A stretch of DNA of 64,000 bases, taken from contig ONJR01000060.1 of NCBI GenBank assembly GCA_900318195.1, positions 28,385 to 92,384 of the forward strand. The letters run 5' to 3'. Of this stretch, positions 8,967-17,536 are shown one piece after another; position 1 is the first letter of the stretch, and the number at the start of each line of letters is the position of its first letter. The translations under genes and the position numbers were made by a program. A model generated the notes under the pieces. The model was given only the letters and a program-made list of their open reading frames with translations. It had not been told where the DNA came from and did not search any database. Source of the stretch: an uncultured Planctomycetota bacterium. GTDB taxonomy: Bacteria; Planctomycetota; Planctomycetia; Pirellulales; Thermoguttaceae.

Positions 8967-10655
8967 ATGACACGTTCGTCAACTCAACGCCGAGTTGCCT
9001 CAGGAGCGACGCGCTTGCGCCGTTTAGCCGTAGGTCTTTTCCTTTGCGGAATCGCGTTGGCTCTATTTACAGCGATTCCAGCCACGACGCGCGCGCAGAC
9101 GGCGAAGCCTACGCCGAAGCGCGCGGCGGCTAAGTCAGAATCATGTCTAGCGCCTATTAAGGATTTCGTGAATAAGGACACGCTCGCCGTAGCGCGCGTC
9201 AGTCTCGATCAAGTGGACGCCGAGCAACTTGCTCAAACGCTCGAGGGCGCTTTCAGTCAAGCGCTCGCGCTCTTTGAATTTCCCTCCGCCTCCGAATCCT
9301 CATGCCTAAAAGAATTTCATAAGACGATCGCCGCGCTTCAAGCCGACGTGAAACTTGCTCAAAGCGAATTTCTCAAGGAATACGGCGCCTCGGAAGCGTT
9401 TGTCGTGTTGCAAACGTTACGAGGCGACGGCGCGTGCTTGATCATCCCGGTTCAGGGAATCTCCGAATCGCAACTCGCCTCACTGAAAGCGCTCGTAAAA
9501 GAGCGTCTTAAACTCACCGCCGCCGTATATCAGAAGAAATATCTTATAGCGTCGCAGACTCCGTTGAAGGAAATTGGCGCGTTCTATCAGAGCTTTACGC
9601 CGGGCGCTAATGAGAAGCTCGAAGATTTCTTCCGCCAACATCAAGACAAGCTCTTCGCCGCGTACGTCGGTCGCGTTAAGATTCGTCCTTTACTCCACTC
9701 TACAAGTCCGACAGACGAAGAAGCGAAGACCGGTAGAATTCGTCAGTACGATCCGTTCGCCAACTCGCCGCAATCGGTCAAGACGCTGGTCGAAGTCTTC
9801 GATTCTTCGTTCATCAGCGGAAGCGCGTACGTCGATCTCTCGACCCTTAGCGCCAACTGCAAGCTTACGTTCAACACGCCCGCAAGCGCCGGACAATTTC
9901 GCGACAGCCTCTCCGATTCTATTGAAACTTTCAATAGTTTCTACTTCAAACTGCTAGAAGGTTCAGAACCCGGGACGCGCTCCAGTCAGTTCGCGCCGGG
10001 AGCAAGTCTTGCAAGACGTTCCAAGGCAACGGCGACGAAATATTATATGTACCAATGGACGCGCGACGTATGGACGGGTCGAATGCGCCGCTACCTTCCT
10101 ACCCAAGACCAAGACAGCCTTGTCTTCAGTCTTTCATTGCAAAATGAGATTCAAAAGTTGGGTATTAATACAATCGCAGTGTGGCTCTACACAACCAACA
10201 CGGATCTCGTTTCCCCGATGTTACTCGGTCGCGCGCGCGGAGTCGACACGTCGTCCACCGTGCCGCAGAGTCCTTTTGTTCTCACCACGAAGGCTCGCAA
10301 ACGTACGGGCGAGCTGAATGCAAATCCGTTTGAATCCAATGTTGTCGAGGAAGCGGAAGCGGCGCCAGCGGAGCAGGAACCCGAGGGCAATCCCTTTGAA
10401 AACGTCGTAGCCGACGCCCAACCGAGCGAGTCGTCTAAGCAAGACGACGAGATCGTCTTCGATGAAAACGATCCGAATTCGACAGCGTCTGAAACGAAAA
10501 CCGACCAATCCAACGTCAATCCCTTCGAAGCGGGCGTCGAGTCAGAAAGTCCTAGCGGCGAAGATTCAGAGAATCCGTTCGACACAGGTCTAGAAGACTC
10601 GGAGAATCCATTCGACGCCGGTCTAGTAGAAGGTGAAAACGAGCCTGGCAAATAA
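8967..10655 (+). CDS. Secreted protein of unknown function with NPF-repeat acidic tail
   Basis: 562 residues, function not recognised. A basic N-region and hydrophobic stretch (about 22-44) ending in TTRAQ form a signal peptide. The body (about 60-370) starts with an FVNKDTLAVARVSLD-like strand and is related in layout to the next gene: both read FVNP/K-E/D-T, then VARVxLD, then a long alpha/beta domain. The last 120 residues are acidic and low in complexity and carry NPFE three times and NPFD twice. The gene has its own promoter and an AGAGGG ribosome site, and it precedes a shorter paralogue by 90 bp. The family is probably lineage-specific; an extracytoplasmic role is all that can be inferred. 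Confidence 0.85.
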   Translation: MTRSSTQRRVASGATRLRRLAVGLFLCGIALALFTAIPATTRAQTAKPTPKRAAAKSESCLAPIKDFVNKDTLAVARVSLDQVDAEQLAQTLEGAFSQALALFEFPSASESSCLKEFHKTIAALQADVKLAQSEFLKEYGASEAFVVLQTLRGDGACLIIPVQGISESQLASLKALVKERLKLTAAVYQKKYLIASQTPLKEIGAFYQSFTPGANEKLEDFFRQHQDKLFAAYVGRVKIRPLLHSTSPTDEEAKTGRIRQYDPFANSPQSVKTLVEVFDSSFISGSAYVDLSTLSANCKLTFNTPASAGQFRDSLSDSIETFNSFYFKLLEGSEPGTRSSQFAPGASLARRSKATATKYYMYQWTRDVWTGRMRRYLPTQDQDSLVFSLSLQNEIQKLGINTIAVWLYTTNTDLVSPMLLGRARGVDTSSTVPQSPFVLTTKARKRTGELNANPFESNVVEEAEAAPAEQEPEGNPFENVVADAQPSESSKQDDEIVFDENDPNSTASETKTDQSNVNPFEAGVESESPSGEDSENPFDTGLEDSENPFDAGLVEGENEPGK

Positions 10656-10745
10656 CGCGACTCTGTCGGCGCGTTGAGTCTAAGTTCGCACGCCGACGTT
10701 GTTCGTTCTGAAACAAGATTTTTCCAAGCGCATTAAGAAAATCTC

Positions 10746-11900
10746 ATGAAACATAAAATTATATCGTTTGTGGTCGCGTTACTGCCGCTTTTATCACTCA
10801 ACGTAGCGCTCGCTCAACCAGTGAACTCGACTAATTCGTCGCCAAAACCGAAACAGTCGATAGCAGTTACAGCATACTCTCGAATAGCGCCGTTCGTTAA
10901 CCCAGAAACATTCTTCGTCGCACGCGTCGATCTGGACACGCTCGATTCCAACGCTTTCCTGCAAACCATCGACGACATATTCGTCGGCTTCCTCAAAGAG
11001 CAGGGTTTCGACAGAAAAAATATCCTCGGAGTGAATCGCGATTTCCGACGCGCGCTCGACGAGCTTAAGAGTGAAATAGACGCTTTAATCGCATTTAAAT
11101 CGACTTTCAAGGTTCGCGAGATATTCGTATTGATACAAAACCAGAACGACGAGCACTTTCGCGTCTTCGTTCCCTTTTCCTCAGCGAATCGCGACGCAGC
11201 TAAGGAAGCGCTCTCGGGTCTACTAAGCGACGGAGACGCCTCGTTTGCGTTTGTTAACGCGCCTGGCGGGCTTGTTATAACCAATAACGCAACCTTAGAC
11301 GAGAGTAAGTACGCGAACCTTGAGATTCGTCCGAACGCCGCGCTTCAGAAATTTTTCGAACGCACAGCCGGCTCAACGGTTCAAATTTACATTTCGTACC
11401 TTAAGTTGGAAAAGCTCTATAAAACGGGTCTCGGCTTGTGTAAGCGCCCGACGGCGCGCGTACTTTCCGATCTTCCGACAGCGGCGCAAAAGTCGTTCGA
11501 GGTATTCGACTCTTTCGCCCAAGAGACGACCTTAACGTTCGACGTCAACAGTCTCGCGTTAAAAGGCGAAATGGTTTTTATTACGTCGGCGCACGCAAAA
11601 GAGTTTCGTAACGGACTAGAAGAATTCGTCAATCTTAAAATCGACGAATTCTTTGATTCCAATGTCGAGGAGACGCGCGCGCTCTTTCCGGAAGTCTCCG
11701 ACGAAGACTTCGAGAAATACAACCTCCTGAACCTCTCTCGTGAAATTGCGCGCGCTTCCTCTCTCAAACTCATTCCGACTCAATCTGGTAGCGCCCTAAC
11801 CTTTGAAATAACGCCTCAAACCAAGGATCTGCTTCACAACTCCTGCTTCTGGCAGATCCTCTTCATTCCGCTCGTGATTTCGCAAGCGAACGACCAATAA
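10746..11900 (+). CDS. Secreted paralogue of the preceding gene, without the tail
   Basis: 384 residues, function not recognised. The signal peptide (MKHKIISF..., cleavage near ALA/QP, residue 23) is followed by a domain beginning FVNPETFFVARVDLD. This parallels the upstream protein over most of its body but lacks the acidic NPF tail. The arrangement suggests a tandem duplication followed by divergence. No strong ribosome site is visible before the ATG. No catalytic motif, transmembrane anchor or lipobox was found. It may be co-transcribed with 8967-10655, since no promoter or terminator is evident in the 90-bp gap. Confidence 0.82.
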   Translation: MKHKIISFVVALLPLLSLNVALAQPVNSTNSSPKPKQSIAVTAYSRIAPFVNPETFFVARVDLDTLDSNAFLQTIDDIFVGFLKEQGFDRKNILGVNRDFRRALDELKSEIDALIAFKSTFKVREIFVLIQNQNDEHFRVFVPFSSANRDAAKEALSGLLSDGDASFAFVNAPGGLVITNNATLDESKYANLEIRPNAALQKFFERTAGSTVQIYISYLKLEKLYKTGLGLCKRPTARVLSDLPTAAQKSFEVFDSFAQETTLTFDVNSLALKGEMVFITSAHAKEFRNGLEEFVNLKIDEFFDSNVEETRALFPEVSDEDFEKYNLLNLSREIARASSLKLIPTQSGSALTFEITPQTKDLLHNSCFWQILFIPLVISQANDQ

Positions 11901-11955
11901 TGCTAATGCTATTTTGGTTGTTTAACGCATAACGCTTACTTGAGAACACAGTCTT

Positions 11956-13371
11956 ATGACGACAGAAGTAAAAGAAACGAGCGACAAAAAGCTCGTAGCT
12001 GAAATTATATCGATCGGCGACGAAATTTGTTGCGGCGCTATTGTCGATACGAACGCGCCATATTTGAGCGAATCGCTCGCAGAGATAGGCGTTCGCACGC
12101 TCTATCATTCCACGATCGGGGACGACGCGGACGCAATGGAATCTGCGTTCGCGCTCGCGTTCCATCGCGCGGACGTAATCGTATGCACCGGCGGACTTGG
12201 ACCGACGCAAGACGATCTTACGCGTCAGATAGCAGCAAAGGTTCTCGACGTAGAACTCGAATTCGATCAGGCGTCTTTCGAGCATACGTCGCGTCTCTTC
12301 GAGCGTCGCGGTCGAGTCATGCCAGACTCCAATCGGATTCAAGCGTATTTCCCCAGCGGCTCGCGCGTCATAGCGAACCCGAACGGCACGGCGCCCGGTT
12401 TCATTATTGAATCGACTCCAAGCGCGCTGCCGCCCTTCGCCAACCATTTCCTGCAAATGAAGGGCGTCGAGGATTCTCGTCCCTTTATCGCGCTCTTTTT
12501 CCCAGGCGTGCCCGCTGAAATGAAGGAAATGTGGCGCGGCGCTAACGGTCGCGCGGCAATAGAGCGTTTCGTACAGACAAATGTCGAAAATAAGCGAGTC
12601 TATCGCACCAAGTTGATTCACTCCTTCGGTCTTGGCGAAAGCGCTGTTGAAGCGAAACTGCCGAATCTTATCGCGCGCGATCATTTCCCACCGGTTGGAA
12701 TTACGGCTAAGAATAGCGTTATTACGCTGCGTATCTTTGCCGAAGGAGCGACTTCTGACGTCTGCGACGAGCAGATTCGTGAGATATCAGAGATAATCTA
12801 CGACGCGATCGGCGACTATGTCTTCGGGGAAGACGCAGATACTTATTCGTGCGTTTTCAGCCATATTTTGCGCGCGCAGAGTCTTAAAGTCGGCGTTCTC
12901 GAATGGGGTACGCAAGGCGCGCTCGCTCAAATCATCGAGCCTGACGTACTCGCGTTCGGCGAAGTCTTTGGAGACGCGCCTTCTGATCGCGCGCTCTTTA
13001 CAGATCTCTTCGGCGACTCTTTCGCCGAGCCGGAAGAGAATCGTCGCCGTTCTCACGGCGCCGAAACGTTCGGCGCGTCGTATTACGTCGAAGGAACCGC
13101 GTCCGAGAAGTTGGTTGAATTCTGTAAGAATCGCGCCAATAGTCGTCAAACAGACTTCTTCTTAGCGATCGGACCGTATCCAACGTCGCGCGAAAACGTT
13201 AATCTCGTCTCGCAGGGAACAGATTCGCGCGGCGTCGACGTCGTTTTCGTCGATTGCCGTCCGGGCTCGTGGCGCGTTAGACGCGAGACGTTCGTTTTCG
13301 GCGGTCAACCGGCGATGATCGACGCGCTATTTTGTAATCGCGCCTTTTCGATACTACTCAAGAACCACTAG
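11956..13371 (+). CDS. CinA-like protein with degenerate C-terminal domain
   Basis: 471 residues. The N-terminal half is the molybdopterin-binding-like COG1058 domain of CinA: ISIGDE near residue 17, VDTNAPYLSESL, CTGGLGPTQDDLT near residue 80, and the FFPGVPAEM segment. In CinA this part hydrolyses ADP-ribose-type nucleotides. The C-terminal half is placed like the PncC nicotinamide-nucleotide amidase domain, but the ESCTGG-type nucleophile motif is replaced by LEWGTQGALA, so deamidase activity is doubtful. It follows the two secreted genes closely in the same direction, although a functional link is not obvious. A hairpin at 13395-13429 closes the unit. Confidence 0.85.
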   Translation: MTTEVKETSDKKLVAEIISIGDEICCGAIVDTNAPYLSESLAEIGVRTLYHSTIGDDADAMESAFALAFHRADVIVCTGGLGPTQDDLTRQIAAKVLDVELEFDQASFEHTSRLFERRGRVMPDSNRIQAYFPSGSRVIANPNGTAPGFIIESTPSALPPFANHFLQMKGVEDSRPFIALFFPGVPAEMKEMWRGANGRAAIERFVQTNVENKRVYRTKLIHSFGLGESAVEAKLPNLIARDHFPPVGITAKNSVITLRIFAEGATSDVCDEQIREISEIIYDAIGDYVFGEDADTYSCVFSHILRAQSLKVGVLEWGTQGALAQIIEPDVLAFGEVFGDAPSDRALFTDLFGDSFAEPEENRRRSHGAETFGASYYVEGTASEKLVEFCKNRANSRQTDFFLAIGPYPTSRENVNLVSQGTDSRGVDVVFVDCRPGSWRVRRETFVFGGQPAMIDALFCNRAFSILLKNH

Positions 13372-13394
13372 ATTTCATACAACGCCAAATAACC

Positions 13395-13429
13395 GACGCC
13401 GCGCTATTCAGATAGAACAGCGCGGCGTC
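13395..13429. terminator. Hairpin between convergent genes
   Basis: Perfect 11-bp stem (GACGCCGCGCT with its complement) and 13-nt loop between the convergent CinA-like and isomerase-like genes. Neither side has a strong U-tract, so it is only a probable bidirectional terminator. Confidence 0.55.
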
Positions 13430-13454
13430 CTCAAATGATGCGAAATCAGTGAGA

Positions 13455-14336
13455 TTAGAGATCGCACAGTTTAATCGCGTTATAGAGTGAATCGAGTCCG
13501 TGTTTCGGCGAGAATTCATGGGCTATGAAGCCTTTGAAGCCGAGCTCCTTAATCGCGCGGATGATCGCCGGATAATACAGCTCTTGCTGATCGTCAAGGT
13601 CGCGGCGTCCTGGATTGCCGGCGGTGTGGAAGTGCCCAATGCAGTCAAATGCGCGGCGAATGTTGTTGATAACGTCGCCTTCCATGCGGTGCATATGGTA
13701 AATATCGAAGAGAATCTTAACGCGTTCGCTACCGACGCCCTTAATGAGATCAATTCCCCATTGCACGCTATCCGCCATATAGTCGTCGTGATCTTTCGAA
13801 TTGAGGAGCTCGAGGCACACGTTTACCTTATTCGCTTCCGCTACTTTTGCAACTCTCTTGAGCGCCTTGACACAGTTCGCCAACCCCGCCTGGTCGTCGA
13901 GTCCTTTGCGATCGCCAGACAGAGAAATCACATTCGGCACGCCCAGCTCCGCCGCCATTGGAATGTACTTCTCGTACGACGCGACGATACGATCGTGATT
14001 CTCCTCACGGTTGATCCCAACGCGAATTTGTACCTCCGGCACGTTGCCCATGGTAACGGTGAGCCCATGGTCGCGTACGAGCGCCCAATCCTTCGGATCA
14101 ACGAGGTCCACCCCAACGAGCCCCATCTTCTTGACCGTGTCGCAAAATTCCGCCATCGGATAAGACCCGAAGCACCATTTGCAGACCGATTGCTTAACTT
14201 CACCCTTGAACCCCTCGGGCAACTCGTAATTGTCCTTATCGTCAGCCAACGCGAACCCTCCTATCGAACTTAGCGTTGCGGCGCCAACAATTGACGCGCC
14301 CAACATTTCACGACGCGTTATATTGCTTTTCGTCAT
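13455..14336 (-). CDS. Tat-exported TIM-barrel isomerase (hydroxypyruvate isomerase-like)
   Basis: 293 residues. The N-terminus has a twin-arginine signal (TRREMLG followed by a hydrophobic stretch ending FALA), so the folded protein is probably exported. The rest is an AP-endonuclease-2/xylose-isomerase-like TIM barrel. Metal-site positions typical of the Hyi family are visible: the Glu in CLELLNS, the Asp/His in FDIYHMH, the His in HFHTAGNPGRRD and the Glu in AHEFSP. Planctomycetes carry many such exported paralogues of uncertain substrate. The ATG is preceded by AAGGGGAG. It stands alone, convergent with the CinA-like gene and divergent from the PtsN-like gene. Confidence 0.88.
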   Translation of the reverse strand: MTKSNITRREMLGASIVGAATLSSIGGFALADDKDNYELPEGFKGEVKQSVCKWCFGSYPMAEFCDTVKKMGLVGVDLVDPKDWALVRDHGLTVTMGNVPEVQIRVGINREENHDRIVASYEKYIPMAAELGVPNVISLSGDRKGLDDQAGLANCVKALKRVAKVAEANKVNVCLELLNSKDHDDYMADSVQWGIDLIKGVGSERVKILFDIYHMHRMEGDVINNIRRAFDCIGHFHTAGNPGRRDLDDQQELYYPAIIRAIKELGFKGFIAHEFSPKHGLDSLYNAIKLCDL

Positions 14337-14681
14337 GACGCTCCCCTTCTTGTTGTTTTAGTCTATATGTATCGTGTCAATTTGCTCTTTCTTCTTGCTC
14401 GCTTGAATCACGCACAGCTCGTCGCGCACATACCGAACCAGAAGTCGATTGCGCCGCAGCATACGACGCCGCGCGCACAGCGCCATTATACACTAAAACG
14501 TTCTCCAATGCAAACGATTCACTGGCAGTTGTCCCCTCGCTTCGCTCATAATAGATCGCGGTCTTTTTCCTTGACGTTCTGGCAAAAGCGAGTAGAATAA
14601 CTCAACGTTTGTCGCGCAATAAGTTCGCCGCAGGTCAACGCGACTACTTGCCTTTAACCTTATTTCCACGAGAACGATATT
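14337..14681. other. Divergent intergenic region
   Basis: About 345 bp between two divergent genes. A good plus-strand promoter lies at 14571-14598. On the minus strand a TTGACA occurs near 14380, but its spacing to a -10 (TAAAAC) is only 14 bp. No credible ORF. Confidence 0.6.
14571..14598 (+). promoter_or_regulatory. Sigma70-like promoter of the PtsN-like gene
   Basis: TTGACG (14571-14576), 16-bp spacer, TAGAAT (14593-14598), 83 bp before the ATG. Confidence 0.65.
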
Positions 14682-15392
14682 ATGCAACGCACCTATACGC
14701 TTTCCGAGTTGTCAACGTTCCTTCGCCGTCCAGAACGCGAACTAAAAACGCTCGCAGAAAAGGGGGTCTTACATGGACGCGTCCGTCAGGGCGAATGGGT
14801 TTTTGATCTACCTAGCGTCGCTGAATGGATGGAAGAAGAAATAACGCGAGCCGATCTCGCAATGAGTAAAAAGCTAGAAAACGCCGTAGCAAACGCGTCG
14901 GACGAAATTTTAGACGACGACAACTTTTTACGCAATATGATGAGCGTCGATCTGATCGACCTACAGTTTGCCGCGCGCACCAAAGCGTCCGCGCTTTCAA
15001 GGATGGCGCTATTGGCGGAAAATTGCGGGCGCTTATGGGACGCCGCCGCTATGACAAACGCGCTACGCGAACGCGAAGAAATGAGTTCGACCGCGTTTGA
15101 CGAGGGATTCGCTATACTGCACCCTCGACGACCACAGCCTGACATCTTACCCGAAAATTTCCTAGCCGTCGGAATTAGTCCGGGCGGTATTCCGTTTGGC
15201 GCGGCGCGCGGCAGTCGTACCAAAGTCTTTTTTCTATTGTGTTGTCAGTCGGACGAGAGCTATCTTCGCGCGCTCGGTAGACTGACGCGTATCCTGAAAC
15301 ACCCGGGTTTTCTCGATCAACTCCTCGAGTGCAAGACTCCTTTCGAGACGCTCAATCTTTTCGAAGACGCGGAAACAGCGACACTCGATTAG
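14682..15392 (+). CDS. HTH-EIIA(Ntr)-like (PtsN-type) protein
   Basis: 236 residues. Residues 1-50 look like an excisionase/MerR-type winged helix (YTLSELSTFLRRPERELKTLA... then GEWVFDLPSVAEWM). After a helical linker, residues 85-230 form a PTS EIIA type-2 domain. The conserved phospho-accepting histidine is His147 (AILHPRR). Such proteins normally take phosphate from HPr/NPr and act as regulators rather than sugar transporters. No EI, HPr or permease gene is nearby. It has its own promoter and ends at a strong bidirectional hairpin. The fold is clear; the target is unknown. Confidence 0.82.
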   Translation: MQRTYTLSELSTFLRRPERELKTLAEKGVLHGRVRQGEWVFDLPSVAEWMEEEITRADLAMSKKLENAVANASDEILDDDNFLRNMMSVDLIDLQFAARTKASALSRMALLAENCGRLWDAAAMTNALREREEMSSTAFDEGFAILHPRRPQPDILPENFLAVGISPGGIPFGAARGSRTKVFFLLCCQSDESYLRALGRLTRILKHPGFLDQLLECKTPFETLNLFEDAETATLD

Positions 15393-15434
15393 AGTCGAGC
15401 TATTATCGGCATGAAGCGCCCTCTATGTAAACGG

Positions 15435-15467
15435 CGCGAGGGACGTTGTATTCCAACGTCCCTCGCG
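15435..15467. terminator. Strong bidirectional hairpin
   Basis: Perfect 14-bp GC-rich stem (15435-15448 with 15454-15467) and 5-nt loop between the convergent PtsN-like and DtxR-like genes. There is no long U-tract on either side, but the stem is very stable. Confidence 0.7.
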
Positions 15468-15501
15468 TATAAAGCGTTCAGTTTGCTAACGCGTCAAACG
15501 G

Positions 15502-16284
15502 CTATTCGCATGGAATAACTTCAATCTTTTCAGCGTCGGCAATCTCCACGTTGAAGAGCTGATCGTCTATTCTAACGGCGAGTCGAGCGTCTCCTTCAGG
15601 ATCGCTCTTGATAAGATGGAGCGTTTTATTCGGTCGCCAGTATCTTGACGAGAATTCCTCGCGCTCCATGAGTTCTTCTGCAAGTTGCACGAGAATGAGC
15701 GTCTCATGCCCCTCGCGCAACTCCGCTAACGACTTCGACTCTCGGTGAACGCCAGAAAGGTCGACGGTCCGTCCCGAATGAACGATCTCATCCAGACAAC
15801 CGTGAATACACATCGCGCAATACTGATCGTTATTCTTCTCGCGGCAATGATAGTCTGATCGTCTAAAAAGAGACGCGCCTACTCTCGGACAACTGTCGAC
15901 AAACTCGACAAACTCAACCAACCTTGTCGTAACTTCGTCGTTCATGGCATGCTCAAGCCGGCATGCCAGCTCATGCGATTCCTCATTCTCGACTCCGAGT
16001 ATTCTTTCGAGGAAGATTTCCATCGCTTTGTGTCGACGTATAATCTTCTTAGCCTCGATTTCACCTAGTTCCGTTAAGGTAATAGGGACATATGGCAAAT
16101 AAACGACAAGCCCCTTTTCGGCGAGCGATCGCAAGGCGCTCGTCACAGACGGTCGTCTTACTTGCAGGCGATCGGCAATACTGCTACTGCGCACCGTTTT
16201 AGTTTCGCTCGTGAGTTCGTAAATCGCTTCCAAATAGTCTTCGAGACTTTGCGTTAATTCATGGTTTTCGTCTAGCTCGCGCAT
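15502..16284 (-). CDS. DtxR/MntR-family metal-dependent repressor
   Basis: 260 residues. The winged HTH (about 10-70) starts with SLEDYLEAIYEL, the DtxR/MntR hallmark. The dimerisation domain holds candidate metal ligands Asp16, His85, Cys108, Glu111 and His112; Cys-x-x-Glu-His matches the iron-type DtxR/IdeR set, while Asp16 is MntR-like, so Fe or Mn cannot be settled. Between this and a C-terminal FeoA/SH3-like domain (about 190-258) is a cysteine-rich stretch with DYHC, QYCAMC and HGC. No transporter gene adjoins it. The FAH-family gene lies 59 bp upstream in the same direction and may be co-transcribed. Confidence 0.88.
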   Translation of the reverse strand: MRELDENHELTQSLEDYLEAIYELTSETKTVRSSSIADRLQVRRPSVTSALRSLAEKGLVVYLPYVPITLTELGEIEAKKIIRRHKAMEIFLERILGVENEESHELACRLEHAMNDEVTTRLVEFVEFVDSCPRVGASLFRRSDYHCREKNNDQYCAMCIHGCLDEIVHSGRTVDLSGVHRESKSLAELREGHETLILVQLAEELMEREEFSSRYWRPNKTLHLIKSDPEGDARLAVRIDDQLFNVEIADAEKIEVIPCE

Positions 16285-16343
16285 ACGTTCGCTCTTCCGT
16301 ATAAACGTTTAATCTATTCCCAGGCAGATCGCCGACGTTTATC

Positions 16344-17357
16344 TCAATTCTCATTATCCGACACTACGATGCGCTGCCATTGCGGGGTCGGTTTCCGCCA
16401 TTCACAGTTTTGTCCCGACGAATCGCAGACATAATTCACCAGCTTGCCGATCTTTTCAATTTCGACGGTTATCTTGTCGCCATGTTGCAGATATATCGGT
16501 GGGTTACGCGCGTCCCCCACGCCGCTTGGCGTGCCGGTAAAGATGAGATCGCCGGGATATAGCGTCATGACCTTGGAAATATAGGCTATCAGTTGCGGTA
16601 TTTTAAAGATGAAATTCTTTGTCGACGAGGCCTGAACAACTTGTTCGTTGAGTTTTGTAACGATCTCTAGATCGTTCGGATCGCCGACCTCGTCTTTCGT
16701 GACAAAGACCGGACCAATTGGCGCAAACGTGTCAAACGACTTTCCCAGAAGCCACTGTCCCGCCGGCTTATCCTTCTGCCAATCGCGCGCCGATACGTCG
16801 TTACCAACGCAGTATCCCGCGACGAACTCCATAGCTTCGTCCTCGTCGACGTTATGACAGACGTCTCCAATGACAACAACCAGTTCGCCTTCATAGTCAA
16901 CTCGCGCCGAAGAGTCAGGTAGAATGATCATCCCGTTCTGACAATTTAACGCCGAAGACGCTTTGGAGAAGATAACAGGTTCCGTCGGTCGGTCGTTGTT
17001 GAATTCTTTAACGTGTTCGGCATAATTCAGTCCTACGCAGAGTATCTTCGCGTTGGTCGAAAATAACGGGATATAGGGAATCGTTTCGCCGTATTTTCCT
17101 ATAACCACATAATCCTCGTCAGAAAGCGACGGCAGTTTGTTAATCCATGTGTTGATATAATCGTAAATCGGCGCCGGTCGTTTGCTACTGTTGACATGAA
17201 GTCGATTGTGATCGAGTAACATATCGATCGTTTCGACGGAGAAATCCCATGGACACAAATCTATGCCGTCCGTATCGACCCAGCCTCCTACTGAGTCGGA
17301 CCAGACTAGCAAGGTCGAGTATTGCAATTCAGAAAAATAACATCTTGTAAACCGCAT
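16344..17357 (-). CDS. Fumarylacetoacetate hydrolase-family protein
   Basis: 337 residues. The C-terminal two-thirds match the FAH/2-hydroxyhepta-2,4-diene-1,7-dioate isomerase fold: CVGLNYAEH, the metal-binding DYEGELVVVIG, GYCVGNDVSARDWQ, GKSFDTFAPIGP and DLIFTGTPSGVG. The N-terminal 90 residues look like the usual FAH leader domain. Members cleave C-C bonds or tautomerise oxo-acids; the substrate here is not determined. The ATG has AAGGA at 7-nt spacing. It lies between pgk and the DtxR-family gene on the same strand. Confidence 0.9.
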   Translation of the reverse strand: MRFTRCYFSELQYSTLLVWSDSVGGWVDTDGIDLCPWDFSVETIDMLLDHNRLHVNSSKRPAPIYDYINTWINKLPSLSDEDYVVIGKYGETIPYIPLFSTNAKILCVGLNYAEHVKEFNNDRPTEPVIFSKASSALNCQNGMIILPDSSARVDYEGELVVVIGDVCHNVDEDEAMEFVAGYCVGNDVSARDWQKDKPAGQWLLGKSFDTFAPIGPVFVTKDEVGDPNDLEIVTKLNEQVVQASSTKNFIFKIPQLIAYISKVMTLYPGDLIFTGTPSGVGDARNPPIYLQHGDKITVEIEKIGKLVNYVCDSSGQNCEWRKPTPQWQRIVVSDNEN

Positions 17358-17536
17358 TGTTAAATTCCTTATAACCGGCTCAACGCATACGTCGGTAATG
17401 ATCGGTTGCGTGAATATCCCAAGAGCGGGGCGCCTGCAAAGATCGAAAACCGATTATGCAAGAGCCCCGCCTTATGCTAGATCGACGCGTTCTGCAATCG
17501 ACCGTGATGTAGTGAGAAGCGTCAATCGTTCAAAGT

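Noticed and set aside
13500..14273. 257-codon plus-strand open frame opposite the isomerase gene
   Set aside because: Shadow of the well-supported Tat isomerase gene.
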